Below, in pieces: positions 18,755-27,766 of a DNA stretch of 58,798 nt (position 1 is its first letter; each line of letters begins with the position of its first letter). The position numbers and the translations under genes were made by a program. Below the pieces are notes generated by a model that saw nothing but the letters and a program-made list of their open reading frames with translations, was not told the origin of the DNA and searched no databases. Source of the stretch: Bifidobacterium margollesii (GTDB taxonomy: Bacteria; Actinomycetota; Actinomycetes; Actinomycetales; Bifidobacteriaceae); NCBI RefSeq assembly GCF_002860355.1, contig NZ_NMWU01000028.1, positions 1 through 58,798 of the forward strand. Reading direction: 5' to 3'.

Positions 18755-20224
18755 ATGTTCATGGAAAACCTAACGTTACTGGTTAACGAGTTGTGCAAGT
18801 TGCCCGCGGAAACCGAATGGCTTGAATTCAAACACAACAAGTACACTCCCACAATGATCGGAGAAGACATTAGCGCACTGGCCAACAGCGCCACCATCGC
18901 AGGGCACCCTTTTGCCTATCTCATATGGGGAGTGGATGATACCACCCATGACATTCTGGGCACCGATAACGAATGGTACGCCATGCGCAGTAAGCAGCAG
19001 GAAATCGAAAGCTGGATACGGATGCAACTGTCAGGCAACACCGAACTCGATTTTCAGAGGGCTCAAATCGATGAGCAACGCCATGTTCTTATCCTCAAGA
19101 TAGGCAGCGCCGTAAATCGTCCCATATCCTTTGCCAAGGTGTAGTACATCCGAGTTGGCAGCTATACGAAGAAGCTTCGAGACGTGCCGTCCAAGCAAAC
19201 GGCACTGTGGGATCGACTGCGCGCCAGTCGGTTCGAAAACGGCATCGCCAAGAATAATCTGACTCCGGAGGAAGTTCTATCGTTACTTGATGCGCAAGCA
19301 TGTTTTGATCACCTGCACAGACCATATCCGTCAACGTCTCGTTCAATCATCGAATACTTTCGTGAGGAAGGAATCGTCATCCAACAAGACGATGGCAGGC
19401 TGTCCATTTCCAATATGGGGGCTTTGCTTTTCGCCAAGCACCTTGATGCGTTCCCTCGCTTGAAGCGTAAAACCGTAAGGATCATTCGATACGAAGGTGA
19501 CGACAGAATAGGAGCCAGCAAGGAAGAGGAATATGATTCCGGCTATGCCGTCGATTTTGATGGACTGATCAGACTGGTTAATGCTATGACCCCGTCTCGA
19601 GAAACCATCGGCAAAGCTTTGCGCGAAGAGCATGGCAATTATCCGGAACGAGCAATTCGCGAGACCATAGCCAATGCTCTCATTCATCAGGATTTCACTA
19701 TCACTGGAGCAGGTCCGATGATCGAAATTTTCAATCATCGCATGGAAATAACCAATCCCGGAACGCTCATGGTCGATCGCATGCGTATCATTGACGCTCC
19801 ACCCCGGTCTCGCAATGAGGATACCGCAGCACTCATGCGACGGATGAAGATTTGCGAGGAACGAGGCACTGGTTGGGACAAAATCGCCATGTCATGCGAA
19901 CTCATGGAACTCCCTGCACCCCGAATCCGTGGATATGATGCCGGAACCCGAGTCACGCTCTATTCAGAACGTCCATTTGCGCGAATTTCCATGGACGATC
20001 GGGAATGGGCATGTTATATGCATGCGTGTCTGCGATACATAAACGAAGACGAGGAATCAACGTACATGACCAACAGCAGTCTTCGTCGGCGTTTCGGGCT
20101 GGGCCAGCAGTCCCAGCCAGTGATTTCCAAACTCATCAAACGGACCATGGAGAGCGGGTTGATCAAGCCTCTCGATCCAAACACAGCACCTCGTTACATG
20201 AAATACATCCCGGGCTGGGCATAA
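18755..20224 (+). pseudogene. Schlafen AlbA_2 / RecG-like ATPase protein split by an in-frame amber codon
   Basis: One continuous frame of 490 codons is interrupted only by TAG at 19142-19144. Before it is an AlbA_2 (Schlafen) domain (EWLEFKHNKY, ISALANSATIAGHPFAYLIWGV). Directly after it the family's expected YIRVGSYTKKLRDVPSKQ continues, then a HATPase_c_4-like domain (RAIRETIANALIHQDF, IFNHRMEITNPGTL, EERGTGWDKI) and a winged-helix-like tail. One base change (from GAG or CAG, for example) would explain the stop. Such proteins are linked to transcription control and phage defence. Base composition is clearly AT-richer than the neighbours, suggesting transfer. The start could be ATG 18755 or 18761. 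It may be dead, read through, or restart near GTG 19182. Confidence 0.85.
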
Positions 20225-20531
20225 CGACCGTAATGAGAATGATATCAGCATAGGCGCATCGACATCACTGACCGTCGTGGCGGGCGGCGAGTTGAGGTAG
20301 TCGATCTCCTCGTCGAGAAAGAACCTTTTTCTATAACTCATGATCGTACGGTCCCCTGCACACGCGTCACATGGGCCGGGCGGGCCCATGTGACGGTACC
20401 CGGCCCACGTGACAGCGTATCCGACCAAACGACCGGACCATCAGACACACAATTTGGCCTATAACCGGCCTTTTTCGGTATTCGCTACTGTCTCTCCTCA
20501 TTCGCCTGCGGCTCACCCGCGGCTCATCATC
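20225..20531. repeat. GTCAC palindrome and possible gene remnant between AlbA and PASTA genes
   Basis: A 13-bp perfect palindrome pair CGTCACATGGGCC/GGCCCATGTGACG (about 20366-20395) is followed by a third partial copy (GGCCCACGTGAC). Just left, on the minus strand from an ATG near 20341, a short frame begins MSYRKRFFLDEEIDYLNSPP but soon runs into the 3' end of the AlbA gene. It reads like the start of a lost gene; I do not recognise it. Confidence 0.5.
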
Positions 20532-22979
20532 TCACCGCTGAGTGCGTTCATATATGCCGGCGGCATCCTCATTCACCAACAGCCAATCCTTCGGCCCATC
20601 CGCCTCACCGCGGGTCTGCAACGTCAATCGCACAGCCGTATCCAACGTACTGATTGAGGTACCGGACGGATAGGCGGTGAATTTCCCGCACGGTTTGAGT
20701 CCGGATTCGCCGGAATCCTCGGTTTTCAGCGAAGAGGTGTCGCACTGCAGCACGTAGGTGCCGTTCTTGCCCGCGGTCGCCGACGCGAACCGGCCACTGA
20801 ACGGGTACTCCTTGCGTGGCGCGGAGGCCACGGAGTCACCGCCGCTGAGATCGGCCACATACGTTGTGCCGCTGAACGAACCGTCTGATTTCAACGTCAT
20901 CAGAGAATACATGCTGCCATCGGCCGACGGGGAAAACGCATATTGCGCTCCGGCCAGTTCCGCGAAGATCTTCGCAGATGCGGCATCGGCGCCGCTGGAT
21001 GGCGATCCACCGCCGGATTGCGAATCCGAAGGTGCCGACGTCTTCGCCGATGAATCGGCCCCGGCCACATTCGCATCCGCCAGCGAACTCCAATCAAGCC
21101 GATAGTAGTCCTCATCGAGGTAATACACCGTCTCGTTCGAAGGAGCGGGCTTCATCTTCAGGCTCGTATCGGTCCCCGGAACCCGCGGATCGGCCGGCAG
21201 GAACGGGTTGGGCGCGGCGTTGCTCGCATATGCGGTTTCGGTCTGCGACTTGTCGTACAGCGACTTGTCGCGCATCACGATGAACGGCCGGTCGGAGTCC
21301 ACGGCCTGCTGCTTCCTAGCCTTGGCGAGCGCGGAAGCGTCGAAGTAGCCGGAATCTTCCACTGCCTTGAGATCCGCACCGACCGGCACGTAGAGGAAGA
21401 AGTCATTCATCTTGCGGACCAGACCGGTGGGCGCGGACAGCATCGTCGGGTCGAAAACCCGTTTCCCGTTAACGCAGGAGACTCCGCCGCTGTCGCCGAC
21501 GGCCTCATCACCGCAATAGACATCACCTTCGGCGGAAGCGATCGGGAACAGCTCGAACGCACCGGTCTTGCCGTTGATCAGCAGGCCGTCGTCGACCGCG
21601 CCGGGGGCTTTGCCGAGTGCCTGGAAATCGCGGGAGACAGTGAGCCAGTCGGAACGGACGCTGTAGTCGAAACCGATATCGTTGTTGTATTCACCGCTAT
21701 CGGCGGGACCGCCGAGAGTCTTGTGACCGCTCGATTCGGGGAACACGCCGTACAGGTACCCGTCCTCCTGCGAGGTGGCGAGCACGAAACAGTCGTTGGA
21801 CAGGCCGGAACCGGTGGAGTCGGCCTTGCAGAACCGACCGTCCAGGAACGACGGCTTGTTGATGATGAGTTTATGCCCCTCCAGGGTCTGAGTGAACATG
21901 GTCTTCACCTGGCTGGCATCGACGCCGTAATACAGGGTGATCTCGCCGCCGGACGGCACCGATGAGCCGAGCATGGGGTTCGAAGCCATGATCTTGCCGA
22001 GATGAGCTTTGGACGAGAACTTCGGCTTCAGTGTGACGACGTATCCCTTGGATTCCAGTTCGGCCTTGGCTCTGTCTTTGTCCATGCCGAAGAGGTCATA
22101 GCCCACGCCGTTGCCCTCGACGGCCACACCCACGTCGATGGTGTTGTCATAATCGTCGGTCAGCGCACTGCCGTCGGCGGGGGAGGTGGCAATGACCGTC
22201 CCCGGTTTGTGCGCCGAAGTATCACTGACCACGACCTGCTTGTACCGCACCTTGGCACCCATGGATTTGAGCGTACCGGTCACTTTGTCTGCCGACTGGC
22301 CGACCGTCCCCTTGGGAACGCCCGGCCCCATGGATTCGTTGACTGTCACCGTCTGGGACGGTTTGACGCTTTCGCCGTACTGCACACCGTCAAAGCCAAT
22401 GAACGTTCCGGAATCCTTGCCGGAATACACCCTGTTGATCGTGGTTTTGATTCCTCGATCATTGAGCTGCTTGGCCACTTCGTCCGCGGTGATCCGTTTC
22501 CCGGTTTGCGGTTGGATCTCCTCCGCTGTCGGTATGGTTTTCCGCCCCCATATGCCCGCGCGGTATGTGGCGAACAGTCCGCCGCAAACCACCAGTGCCA
22601 CAGCTACGATCGTCGCGATAATAAGCGTCAGCCTGTTTCCGGGACGGTTGGGTTCGGTGTCAGGCTGCTTGGAGTCTCCGGCTTGGCCCGTGTCCGCCGA
22701 ATCATTGCCTTCCCGATCGTCGGGATCGGAGACGGCAGCGAGCGTGTCGGATAATTCGGATAATGCTTCGTCGGAAACCTCGTCCGCCGATTCGGCCGCG
22801 TCTTCCGATTCAGTCTCACTTTCCGACGTCGAGGCACTCTCCGGATCGGCAGACTCGGCCGAATCATCGATGACCGAACTCCTGTCGTCCGCCTCACCGT
22901 CGGCATGCAACAATTGACCACATTGATTGCAGAATCTGTCCGTCTCGGCATTCTCCGCACCGCATCGTCTGCAGAACAT
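20532..22979 (-). CDS. Zinc-ribbon, single-pass membrane protein with PASTA-like repeats
   Basis: The 815-residue protein starts at MFCRRCGAENAETDRFCNQC, a zinc ribbon with C3/C6 and C17/C20. The start was chosen because AGGAAAGGGG precedes it; an ATG 21 bases upstream lies inside that site. An acidic Ser/Glu/Asp linker (30-115) leads to one membrane helix (117-138). Outside it come about three PASTA-like repeats (roughly 150-310: ADEVAKQLNDRGIKTTI, ADKVTGTLKSMGAKV, DRAKAELESKGYVVTL with S-P-G-S turns). A large C-terminal domain of about 480 residues follows that I do not recognise. PASTA repeats usually bind peptidoglycan on PknB-type kinases, but there is no kinase here. A role as an envelope sensor is inference. 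Confidence 0.75.
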   Translation of the reverse strand: MFCRRCGAENAETDRFCNQCGQLLHADGEADDRSSVIDDSAESADPESASTSESETESEDAAESADEVSDEALSELSDTLAAVSDPDDREGNDSADTGQAGDSKQPDTEPNRPGNRLTLIIATIVAVALVVCGGLFATYRAGIWGRKTIPTAEEIQPQTGKRITADEVAKQLNDRGIKTTINRVYSGKDSGTFIGFDGVQYGESVKPSQTVTVNESMGPGVPKGTVGQSADKVTGTLKSMGAKVRYKQVVVSDTSAHKPGTVIATSPADGSALTDDYDNTIDVGVAVEGNGVGYDLFGMDKDRAKAELESKGYVVTLKPKFSSKAHLGKIMASNPMLGSSVPSGGEITLYYGVDASQVKTMFTQTLEGHKLIINKPSFLDGRFCKADSTGSGLSNDCFVLATSQEDGYLYGVFPESSGHKTLGGPADSGEYNNDIGFDYSVRSDWLTVSRDFQALGKAPGAVDDGLLINGKTGAFELFPIASAEGDVYCGDEAVGDSGGVSCVNGKRVFDPTMLSAPTGLVRKMNDFFLYVPVGADLKAVEDSGYFDASALAKARKQQAVDSDRPFIVMRDKSLYDKSQTETAYASNAAPNPFLPADPRVPGTDTSLKMKPAPSNETVYYLDEDYYRLDWSSLADANVAGADSSAKTSAPSDSQSGGGSPSSGADAASAKIFAELAGAQYAFSPSADGSMYSLMTLKSDGSFSGTTYVADLSGGDSVASAPRKEYPFSGRFASATAGKNGTYVLQCDTSSLKTEDSGESGLKPCGKFTAYPSGTSISTLDTAVRLTLQTRGEADGPKDWLLVNEDAAGIYERTQR

Positions 22980-23042
22980 AGACCATACCCCTTTCCTCAA
23001 CCGTCCACTATGCCCTTCAGTGTATCGAGACCGTCACACGGC

Positions 23043-23184
23043 CCGAGCGACCCGGTTGACGGCACCCGGCTCAGCTGTTCAGGTACCGGGTTCGCAGCAG
23101 ATCGTAGATCGCGGGGGTGCCGGCGAGCACGGCGGTTTCCATCGCATGGCCCAGACCGCCGCCGTTCCAATCGCCGACCTTGCC
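23043..23184. repeat. 142-bp perfect direct repeat, copy 2
   Basis: This is the resident copy inside the intact inositol-monophosphatase-family gene. Together with 18283-18424 it brackets 4618 bases holding the AlbA and zinc-ribbon genes. Homologous recombination between copies would delete that segment and restore one intact gene end. Confidence 0.97.
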
Positions 23185-23925
23185 TCCGGCTTCGGTGACG
23201 ATCAGCCGGCCTGCCGCGTAATCCCAGAGTTTGATGCTGCCTTCGAAGTAGGCGTCGGCCCGGCCGCAGGCCACGTATGCCAGGTCGAGTGCCGCGGAAC
23301 CGGTACGGCGAATGTCCGCGGAGTCCACGAACACCCGTCGCATCAGCTCGAAGTTCCGGTCGGCCTGCTCGTGGTGATACGGCGACGTGCCCACGTTCAC
23401 CAGCGCACGGCTCATATCGGATTCGCCGGTTACGTGGATCGGCTCGCCGTTGAGGAACGCGCCCCGTCCGGCTTCGGCGGTGAACATCTCGTCGCTCCAC
23501 GGCTGGTAGATCAGCGCCTTCACGGTATTGTCGCCGCTGAGCAGTCCCAGTGATATCGCACTGTGATGGAAGTCGTGGATCAGGTTCGTGGTCCCGTCGA
23601 TCGGGTCAAGCACCCAGTAGAGGCCATTGAAATCAACGTGCTGCTCGCCGTTCTCCTCGCCGAGGAACTGGATGCGCGGGTAGCGCATGGCCAAGCGCGC
23701 CTTGACGAACTTCTGTACGCTGGTATCCACGTCGGTGACGAAATCCGCCACACCTTTCACGGTAATGTGCGAGCGGGCCTCACTGGCCTTATCGCCCACC
23801 ACGTACCGTTCCGCGGCCTCCCGAACGATCGACTCCACGTCGGTCATGGTCACCGATGCGATCAGCTCGTCGATGATTGCGGACGTTTTCCCGGGCTGCG
23901 CATCAGCCCCATTCAGATCACCCAT
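23071..23925 (-). CDS. Inositol monophosphatase family protein (SuhB-like)
   Basis: The 284-residue Mg2+-dependent phosphatase has all family motifs: FLGEENGE, the metal-binding DPIDGTTNLIHDF, and KLWDYAAGRLIVTEAGG. It hydrolyses inositol phosphates or related sugar phosphates; the exact substrate (inositol phosphate, histidinol phosphate or PAP) cannot be told from sequence. The conserved fold begins near MTDVESIVREA, so an internal ATG around 23847 is an alternative start. The last 38 codons are duplicated at 18311. Confidence 0.9.
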   Translation of the reverse strand: MGDLNGADAQPGKTSAIIDELIASVTMTDVESIVREAAERYVVGDKASEARSHITVKGVADFVTDVDTSVQKFVKARLAMRYPRIQFLGEENGEQHVDFNGLYWVLDPIDGTTNLIHDFHHSAISLGLLSGDNTVKALIYQPWSDEMFTAEAGRGAFLNGEPIHVTGESDMSRALVNVGTSPYHHEQADRNFELMRRVFVDSADIRRTGSAALDLAYVACGRADAYFEGSIKLWDYAAGRLIVTEAGGKVGDWNGGGLGHAMETAVLAGTPAIYDLLRTRYLNS

Positions 23926-24663
23926 GCCCCCAATTCTTCCACCACCGCTGCACAGGACGATCGAATGAGCCCCAATGCCGGTATCACGCTGGATCAGTGC
24001 GCCGCCAGGCCATCCGCCACGTCAAACCGACGTGCCATGCCGGTGCGCCGCCAGGCCGGATCGGCACGCCGCCACGTCAGACCGTTGCGCCGCCACGCCA
24101 GGCGTTCCTGTGATCAAACTTCACCGCACGACCTCACCAAAAGCGTCACCCGGTATACCCACACCCGGTGACGCATACCCGAAACCCTTGTAATCTCAAC
24201 GTTTTATTCACCCCATCACCCGGCATACCTATACCCGGTGACGCTACCCATACCCGGTCACGCTACCCATACCCGGTCACGTCGTCTATACCCAGTTCCC
24301 CAGCCGACTCGCCGCCGAGTTACCCGGTTATGCAGTTACCCGGTTGTATCCGGTCGCACCTCTGACGCGAGTTCCCGCATGCCGAAGGCCCAGTTACCCA
24401 GTTAGTCAGTTACCCAGTTAGTCAGTCGCGCCATACGAATCGTCACGCAGATTTCAGACGATGATCCGCACGCACGGCCGCAATGCGGTTTGATCAGATG
24501 AGGAAAAAGGGAAAAGATGAACAAGCGCATAGGCGGCTCTCCGAGGAAAACGTCAAGTCCAGCGTCAAGTCAAGACGCCTAGCACGTTGCCGAATAGTCC
24601 AAGAATGTGGGGATATCTCCGAGAATGTGGGGATATCGCCGAAACGACGATGCGGGGGATCGG
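23926..24663. repeat. Repeat-rich intergenic region between IMPase and tRNA-Gly
   Basis: No gene is supported. At 24145-24235 two GTCACC...GGTGAC inverted repeats flank the 15-mer CTTGTAATCTCAACG (24187-24201). Further ACCCGGTCACG copies follow to about 24280. CAGTTACCCAGTTAGT is tandemly duplicated (24391-24406, 24407-24422), and GAATGTGGGGATATC recurs with a 20-base period (24603-24617, 24623-24637). Confidence 0.75.
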
Positions 24664-24734
24664 AGCGGATGACGGGAGTCGAACCCGCCTCTACAGCTTG
24701 GGAAGCTGTCGTTCTACCGATGAACTACATCCGC
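24664..24734 (-). tRNA. tRNA-Gly (CCC)
   Basis: The 71-base tRNA folds with acceptor GCGGATG/CATCCGC, T-loop GGTTCGACTC and an anticodon stem ACAGC/GCTGT around loop TTCCCAA, giving anticodon CCC. The 3' CCA is not encoded. Confidence 0.95.
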
Positions 24735-24837
24735 ATGTGCGTAATGCACAAATCACTACTGTAGCACGACGGCGACCATAATCGAAAGCGCGTCCGTCGA
24801 CGCTGAGACCATCGGCTCAGGAAATCGCCGGCAATCG

Positions 24838-25767
24838 CTAGTTGAGGGCGACGCGACCGCCGGGGGCGACACCGGCCTCCTGAAGCTCGCGGCTCATCTG
24901 CATCAGACGTTCGATGCGCTCGGAAGTCGGCGGGTGCGTGGAGAACAGGCGGGTCACGCCTTCGGCGCTGAACGGGTTCGCGATCATCAGCGCGGAGACG
25001 TTCTGCGTGCCGGGCGTCTGCTGCATCGGAGCCATCTGCACGCCGGTCTCGATTTTGTTCAGCGCGGAGGCGAGCGCCAGCGGATCCCCGGTGAGGCGGC
25101 TGCCGTCCTCGTCCGCGTCGAATTCGCGGGTGCGCGAGATGGCCATCTGAATCAGCGATGCGCCGATCGGCGCGAGGATCATGCTGAGCAGCATGCCGAT
25201 CGCGCCCAGCGCGCCACGGTTGTCCTCATCGTCGCGGCCGCCGCCGAACCACATCAGCGAGTAGCCGAGATACGTGATGACCGTGCTCATGGCCGAGGCG
25301 ATCGCGCCGGTGAGAATATCGCGATTGTAGACGTGCATGAGCTCGTGGCCGAGCACCCCGCGGATCTCGCGTTCGTTGAGCAGCTGCAGAATGCCTTCGG
25401 TGCAGCACACGGCGGCGTGACGCTCGTTGCGGCCGGTGGCGAAGGCATTGGGGCTCATGGTGGGAGCGATGTAGATGCGCGGCATGGGCTTGCCGGCGCG
25501 GGCGGAAAGTTCACGGACGATGCGATACAGCGCGGGCGCCTGCTGCTCGGTCACATGCTGGGCCTGCATGGATGCGATGGCGAGTTTGTCGGAGAACCAG
25601 TATGAGACGAACGTGGTGCCCAACCCGATGAGAATATAGATGCCCAGCGTGTGGCTGCTACCCCCGGTGAGCCACCAGATCAGCATGATGATGGCCCACA
25701 TCAACGCGAACAGCAGCGTGGTCTTCAGCCCATTGAAGTGGCCGCGCACATGAATTTCCCGTTCCAT
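24838..25767 (-). CDS. htpX: Membrane zinc metalloprotease HtpX
   Basis: The 309-residue M48 protease has two N-terminal membrane helices (TTLLFALMWAIIMLIWWL; GIYILIGLGTTFVSYWFS). The zinc motif is HELMHVYNRD (HExxH), and a third-ligand glutamate lies in SRTREFDADEDG; two more hydrophobic segments follow the HExxH. HtpX degrades misfolded membrane proteins. The start MEREIHVRGHFNGLK fits the family length; the ORF extends upstream without homology. The ribosome site is weak. Confidence 0.93.
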   Translation of the reverse strand: MEREIHVRGHFNGLKTTLLFALMWAIIMLIWWLTGGSSHTLGIYILIGLGTTFVSYWFSDKLAIASMQAQHVTEQQAPALYRIVRELSARAGKPMPRIYIAPTMSPNAFATGRNERHAAVCCTEGILQLLNEREIRGVLGHELMHVYNRDILTGAIASAMSTVITYLGYSLMWFGGGRDDEDNRGALGAIGMLLSMILAPIGASLIQMAISRTREFDADEDGSRLTGDPLALASALNKIETGVQMAPMQQTPGTQNVSALMIANPFSAEGVTRLFSTHPPTSERIERLMQMSRELQEAGVAPGGRVALN

Positions 25768-25852
25768 AAGGTTCAACGTATCCGCCGTATCTGGAGATTT
25801 GCTGGATATTCCCGGAAACACGCCGAAGGCAACAATCGGCACGCAACAGGAA

Positions 25853-25985
25853 GGGCCCGTACGGGAGCAATCACCCCCGCACGGGCCCATAAGCCCATCC
25901 CGCCGATCAACACCGCCGATCAACACCGCCGATCAGCAATACCGATCAGCACGATCAGCGATCAGCACGATCAGCGCCGCCGATC
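25853..25985. repeat. GC-rich hairpin plus cluster of eight GATC-containing repeats
   Basis: GGGCCCGT (25853-25860) pairs with ACGGGCCC (25881-25888), a likely terminator for the reductase gene on the minus strand. From 25905 to 25985 follow eight GATC sites in degenerate tandem units (CCGATCAACACCG twice, then variants of CGATCAGCA), ending just before the reductase stop. Confidence 0.75.
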
Positions 25986-25993
25986 AGCGCAAC

Positions 25994-27457
25994 TCACTCG
26001 CCGTGGGCGAGCGCACGCATCTGCTCCGGCTCGACCACCTTCACATGCTCACGGCCACGCTTGGCACCCTCGGCACGCTCGTAGGCGTCGATCCGCTTCC
26101 ATCCGGCGAAGTCGATCGGCCTGATGCCCTTCTCGGCCAGCAGCCGGTCGATCGATTCGGGATCGGCGTCGGGGGCGAGCAGACCGTGCTCCGGGGTGGC
26201 GGCGAAGTCCTCAAGCATGTTGTTCACGATGAACAGCGCGTCGGACTTGGTCGATCCGATCAGACCGACCGGACCGCGCTTGGCCCAACCGGTGGAGTAC
26301 AGACGCGGCCGAACCTCGCCGCCCTCCACGGCGGTGAGGATGCGGCCCTCCTCATTGGCGAGCGTGGTGCGCTTCTCGTCGTAGGCGATGCCGGGCGCGG
26401 ATGCCGGCTTGTATCCGATCGCGTGGTACACGGCTTCGACCGGATAGTCCTCGAACTCGCCGGTGCGGTGCATCCTGCCGTCCGCACCGGTTTCGGTGCG
26501 CTCCACGCGGATCGCGGTCACCTTGCCGTCCTCGCCGAGGATCTCGGTGGGCGCGGCGTTGAAGTGCACGTAGTATTTGCGGTCGGCGGGGTTGCCTTCG
26601 AAGTCGACGTCGCCGTCGTCCTCCATGTCCTCGGCCATCTCGCGGATCGCGAACAGCTCCTCCACCATCTGACGGGTGAGCTTGTCCTTGCCGGCCACCT
26701 CGATGGTCTCGTCGTCGAGGTCGAAATCGTCCTCGTTGATGATCAGCTGCACGCCGGGCAGCTTCTCCATCTCGCGCAGCTCCTGCACCGAGAACTTGGC
26801 CTGGGCCACGCCGCGGCGGATGAACAGGTGCAGCACCTTGGCCTTGTTGGCCTTGATGCCCTCGTACACGTTGTCGGGGATGTCGGTTTTCGCGGCGAGG
26901 TCGTCGGCGTTGCGCATCAGTTCGCGGGCCACGTCCATGGCCACGTTGCCGCCGCCGATCACGGCCACGTTCTCGGCCGTCAGCGGCCAGGTGCGGGCGC
27001 CGGTGGGGTATCCGTCGTACCATTCCACGAACTTCGCGGCACCGTACACGCCGTCGAGGTCCGCGCCGGGCAGGTTCAGCGGCTTGTCCTTCACGGCGCC
27101 GGTGGCGAACAGTACGGCATCGTAGCGTTCCAGCAGTTCGTCGAGGGTGACGTCCTTGCCGAATTCCACATCGCAGTACAGGTGGATGTTCGGATTGTCG
27201 AGCGTCTTCTCCAGAGCGCCGGCGATGAACTTGATCGACGGGTGGTCGGGGGCCACGCCGTAGCGCACCAGGCCGAACGGCACGGGCAGCTTTTCGAACA
27301 GATCGATGCGGGCCTCGGCGGGCAGACCGAGCTCACCGGCACGCTTGGCAAGCTGCTTGAGCAGGATGTCGGAGGAGTACACGCCTGCGGGGCCGGAGCC
27401 GATGACGGCGATGCGCAGCGGGCGCAGGGATTCATTGGAAGTATTCGTTTCAGTCAC
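25994..27457 (-). CDS. fprA: Ferredoxin/flavodoxin-NADP+ reductase, FprA type
   Basis: The 487-residue two-dinucleotide-domain flavoprotein has the FAD motif RIAVIGSGPAGVYSSD, LPVPFGLVRYGVAPDHPSIK (adrenodoxin-reductase signature), and the NADP motif VAVIGGGNVAMDVARE. The C-terminal STGWAKRGPVGLIGSTKSDA is also typical. It moves electrons between NADPH and ferredoxin. The family usually has about 450 residues; the extra acidic insert (about 220-270) and C-terminal tail are modest. It is transcribed alone, divergent from the asparagine permease. Confidence 0.92.
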   Translation of the reverse strand: MTETNTSNESLRPLRIAVIGSGPAGVYSSDILLKQLAKRAGELGLPAEARIDLFEKLPVPFGLVRYGVAPDHPSIKFIAGALEKTLDNPNIHLYCDVEFGKDVTLDELLERYDAVLFATGAVKDKPLNLPGADLDGVYGAAKFVEWYDGYPTGARTWPLTAENVAVIGGGNVAMDVARELMRNADDLAAKTDIPDNVYEGIKANKAKVLHLFIRRGVAQAKFSVQELREMEKLPGVQLIINEDDFDLDDETIEVAGKDKLTRQMVEELFAIREMAEDMEDDGDVDFEGNPADRKYYVHFNAAPTEILGEDGKVTAIRVERTETGADGRMHRTGEFEDYPVEAVYHAIGYKPASAPGIAYDEKRTTLANEEGRILTAVEGGEVRPRLYSTGWAKRGPVGLIGSTKSDALFIVNNMLEDFAATPEHGLLAPDADPESIDRLLAEKGIRPIDFAGWKRIDAYERAEGAKRGREHVKVVEPEQMRALAHGE

Positions 27458-27766
27458 GCCTTACAGGGTAACGCATTTGACGTCTACGGAACAGGGCAAA
27501 AATCGACGGATTTGCACGGAACGTCGGCAGCGTTCCGCACCACCGTCCGGACAGCCCCGACAGAACACCCCTGCCGTGGAGGTGCGGAATTGGAGACACC
27601 GGACCGGCAGCACCAGACTGACAGCGGCCGGTAAAGCAACCGTAACAACGACGACCATCGCCCGTCCTATGATTATGCACCGTTTGCCGGCACGACGGTT
27701 TCCATTTACCATACATCCACCGGCAGGCGATACGGACACCGATATCACCCGATATAAGGACATGTC
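27458..27766. other. Divergent promoter region between fprA and the asparagine permease
   Basis: No gene seen. A TATGAT hexamer near 27668 with AACAAC 18 bases upstream is a weak promoter candidate for the permease operon. ATATAAGGACATGTC carries its ribosome site (AAGGA). Confidence 0.4.

Noticed and set aside
24483-24764. 93-residue frame on the plus strand
   Set aside because: It runs antisense through tRNA-Gly; the GVEPAS-type peptide is the usual translation shadow of a tRNA.
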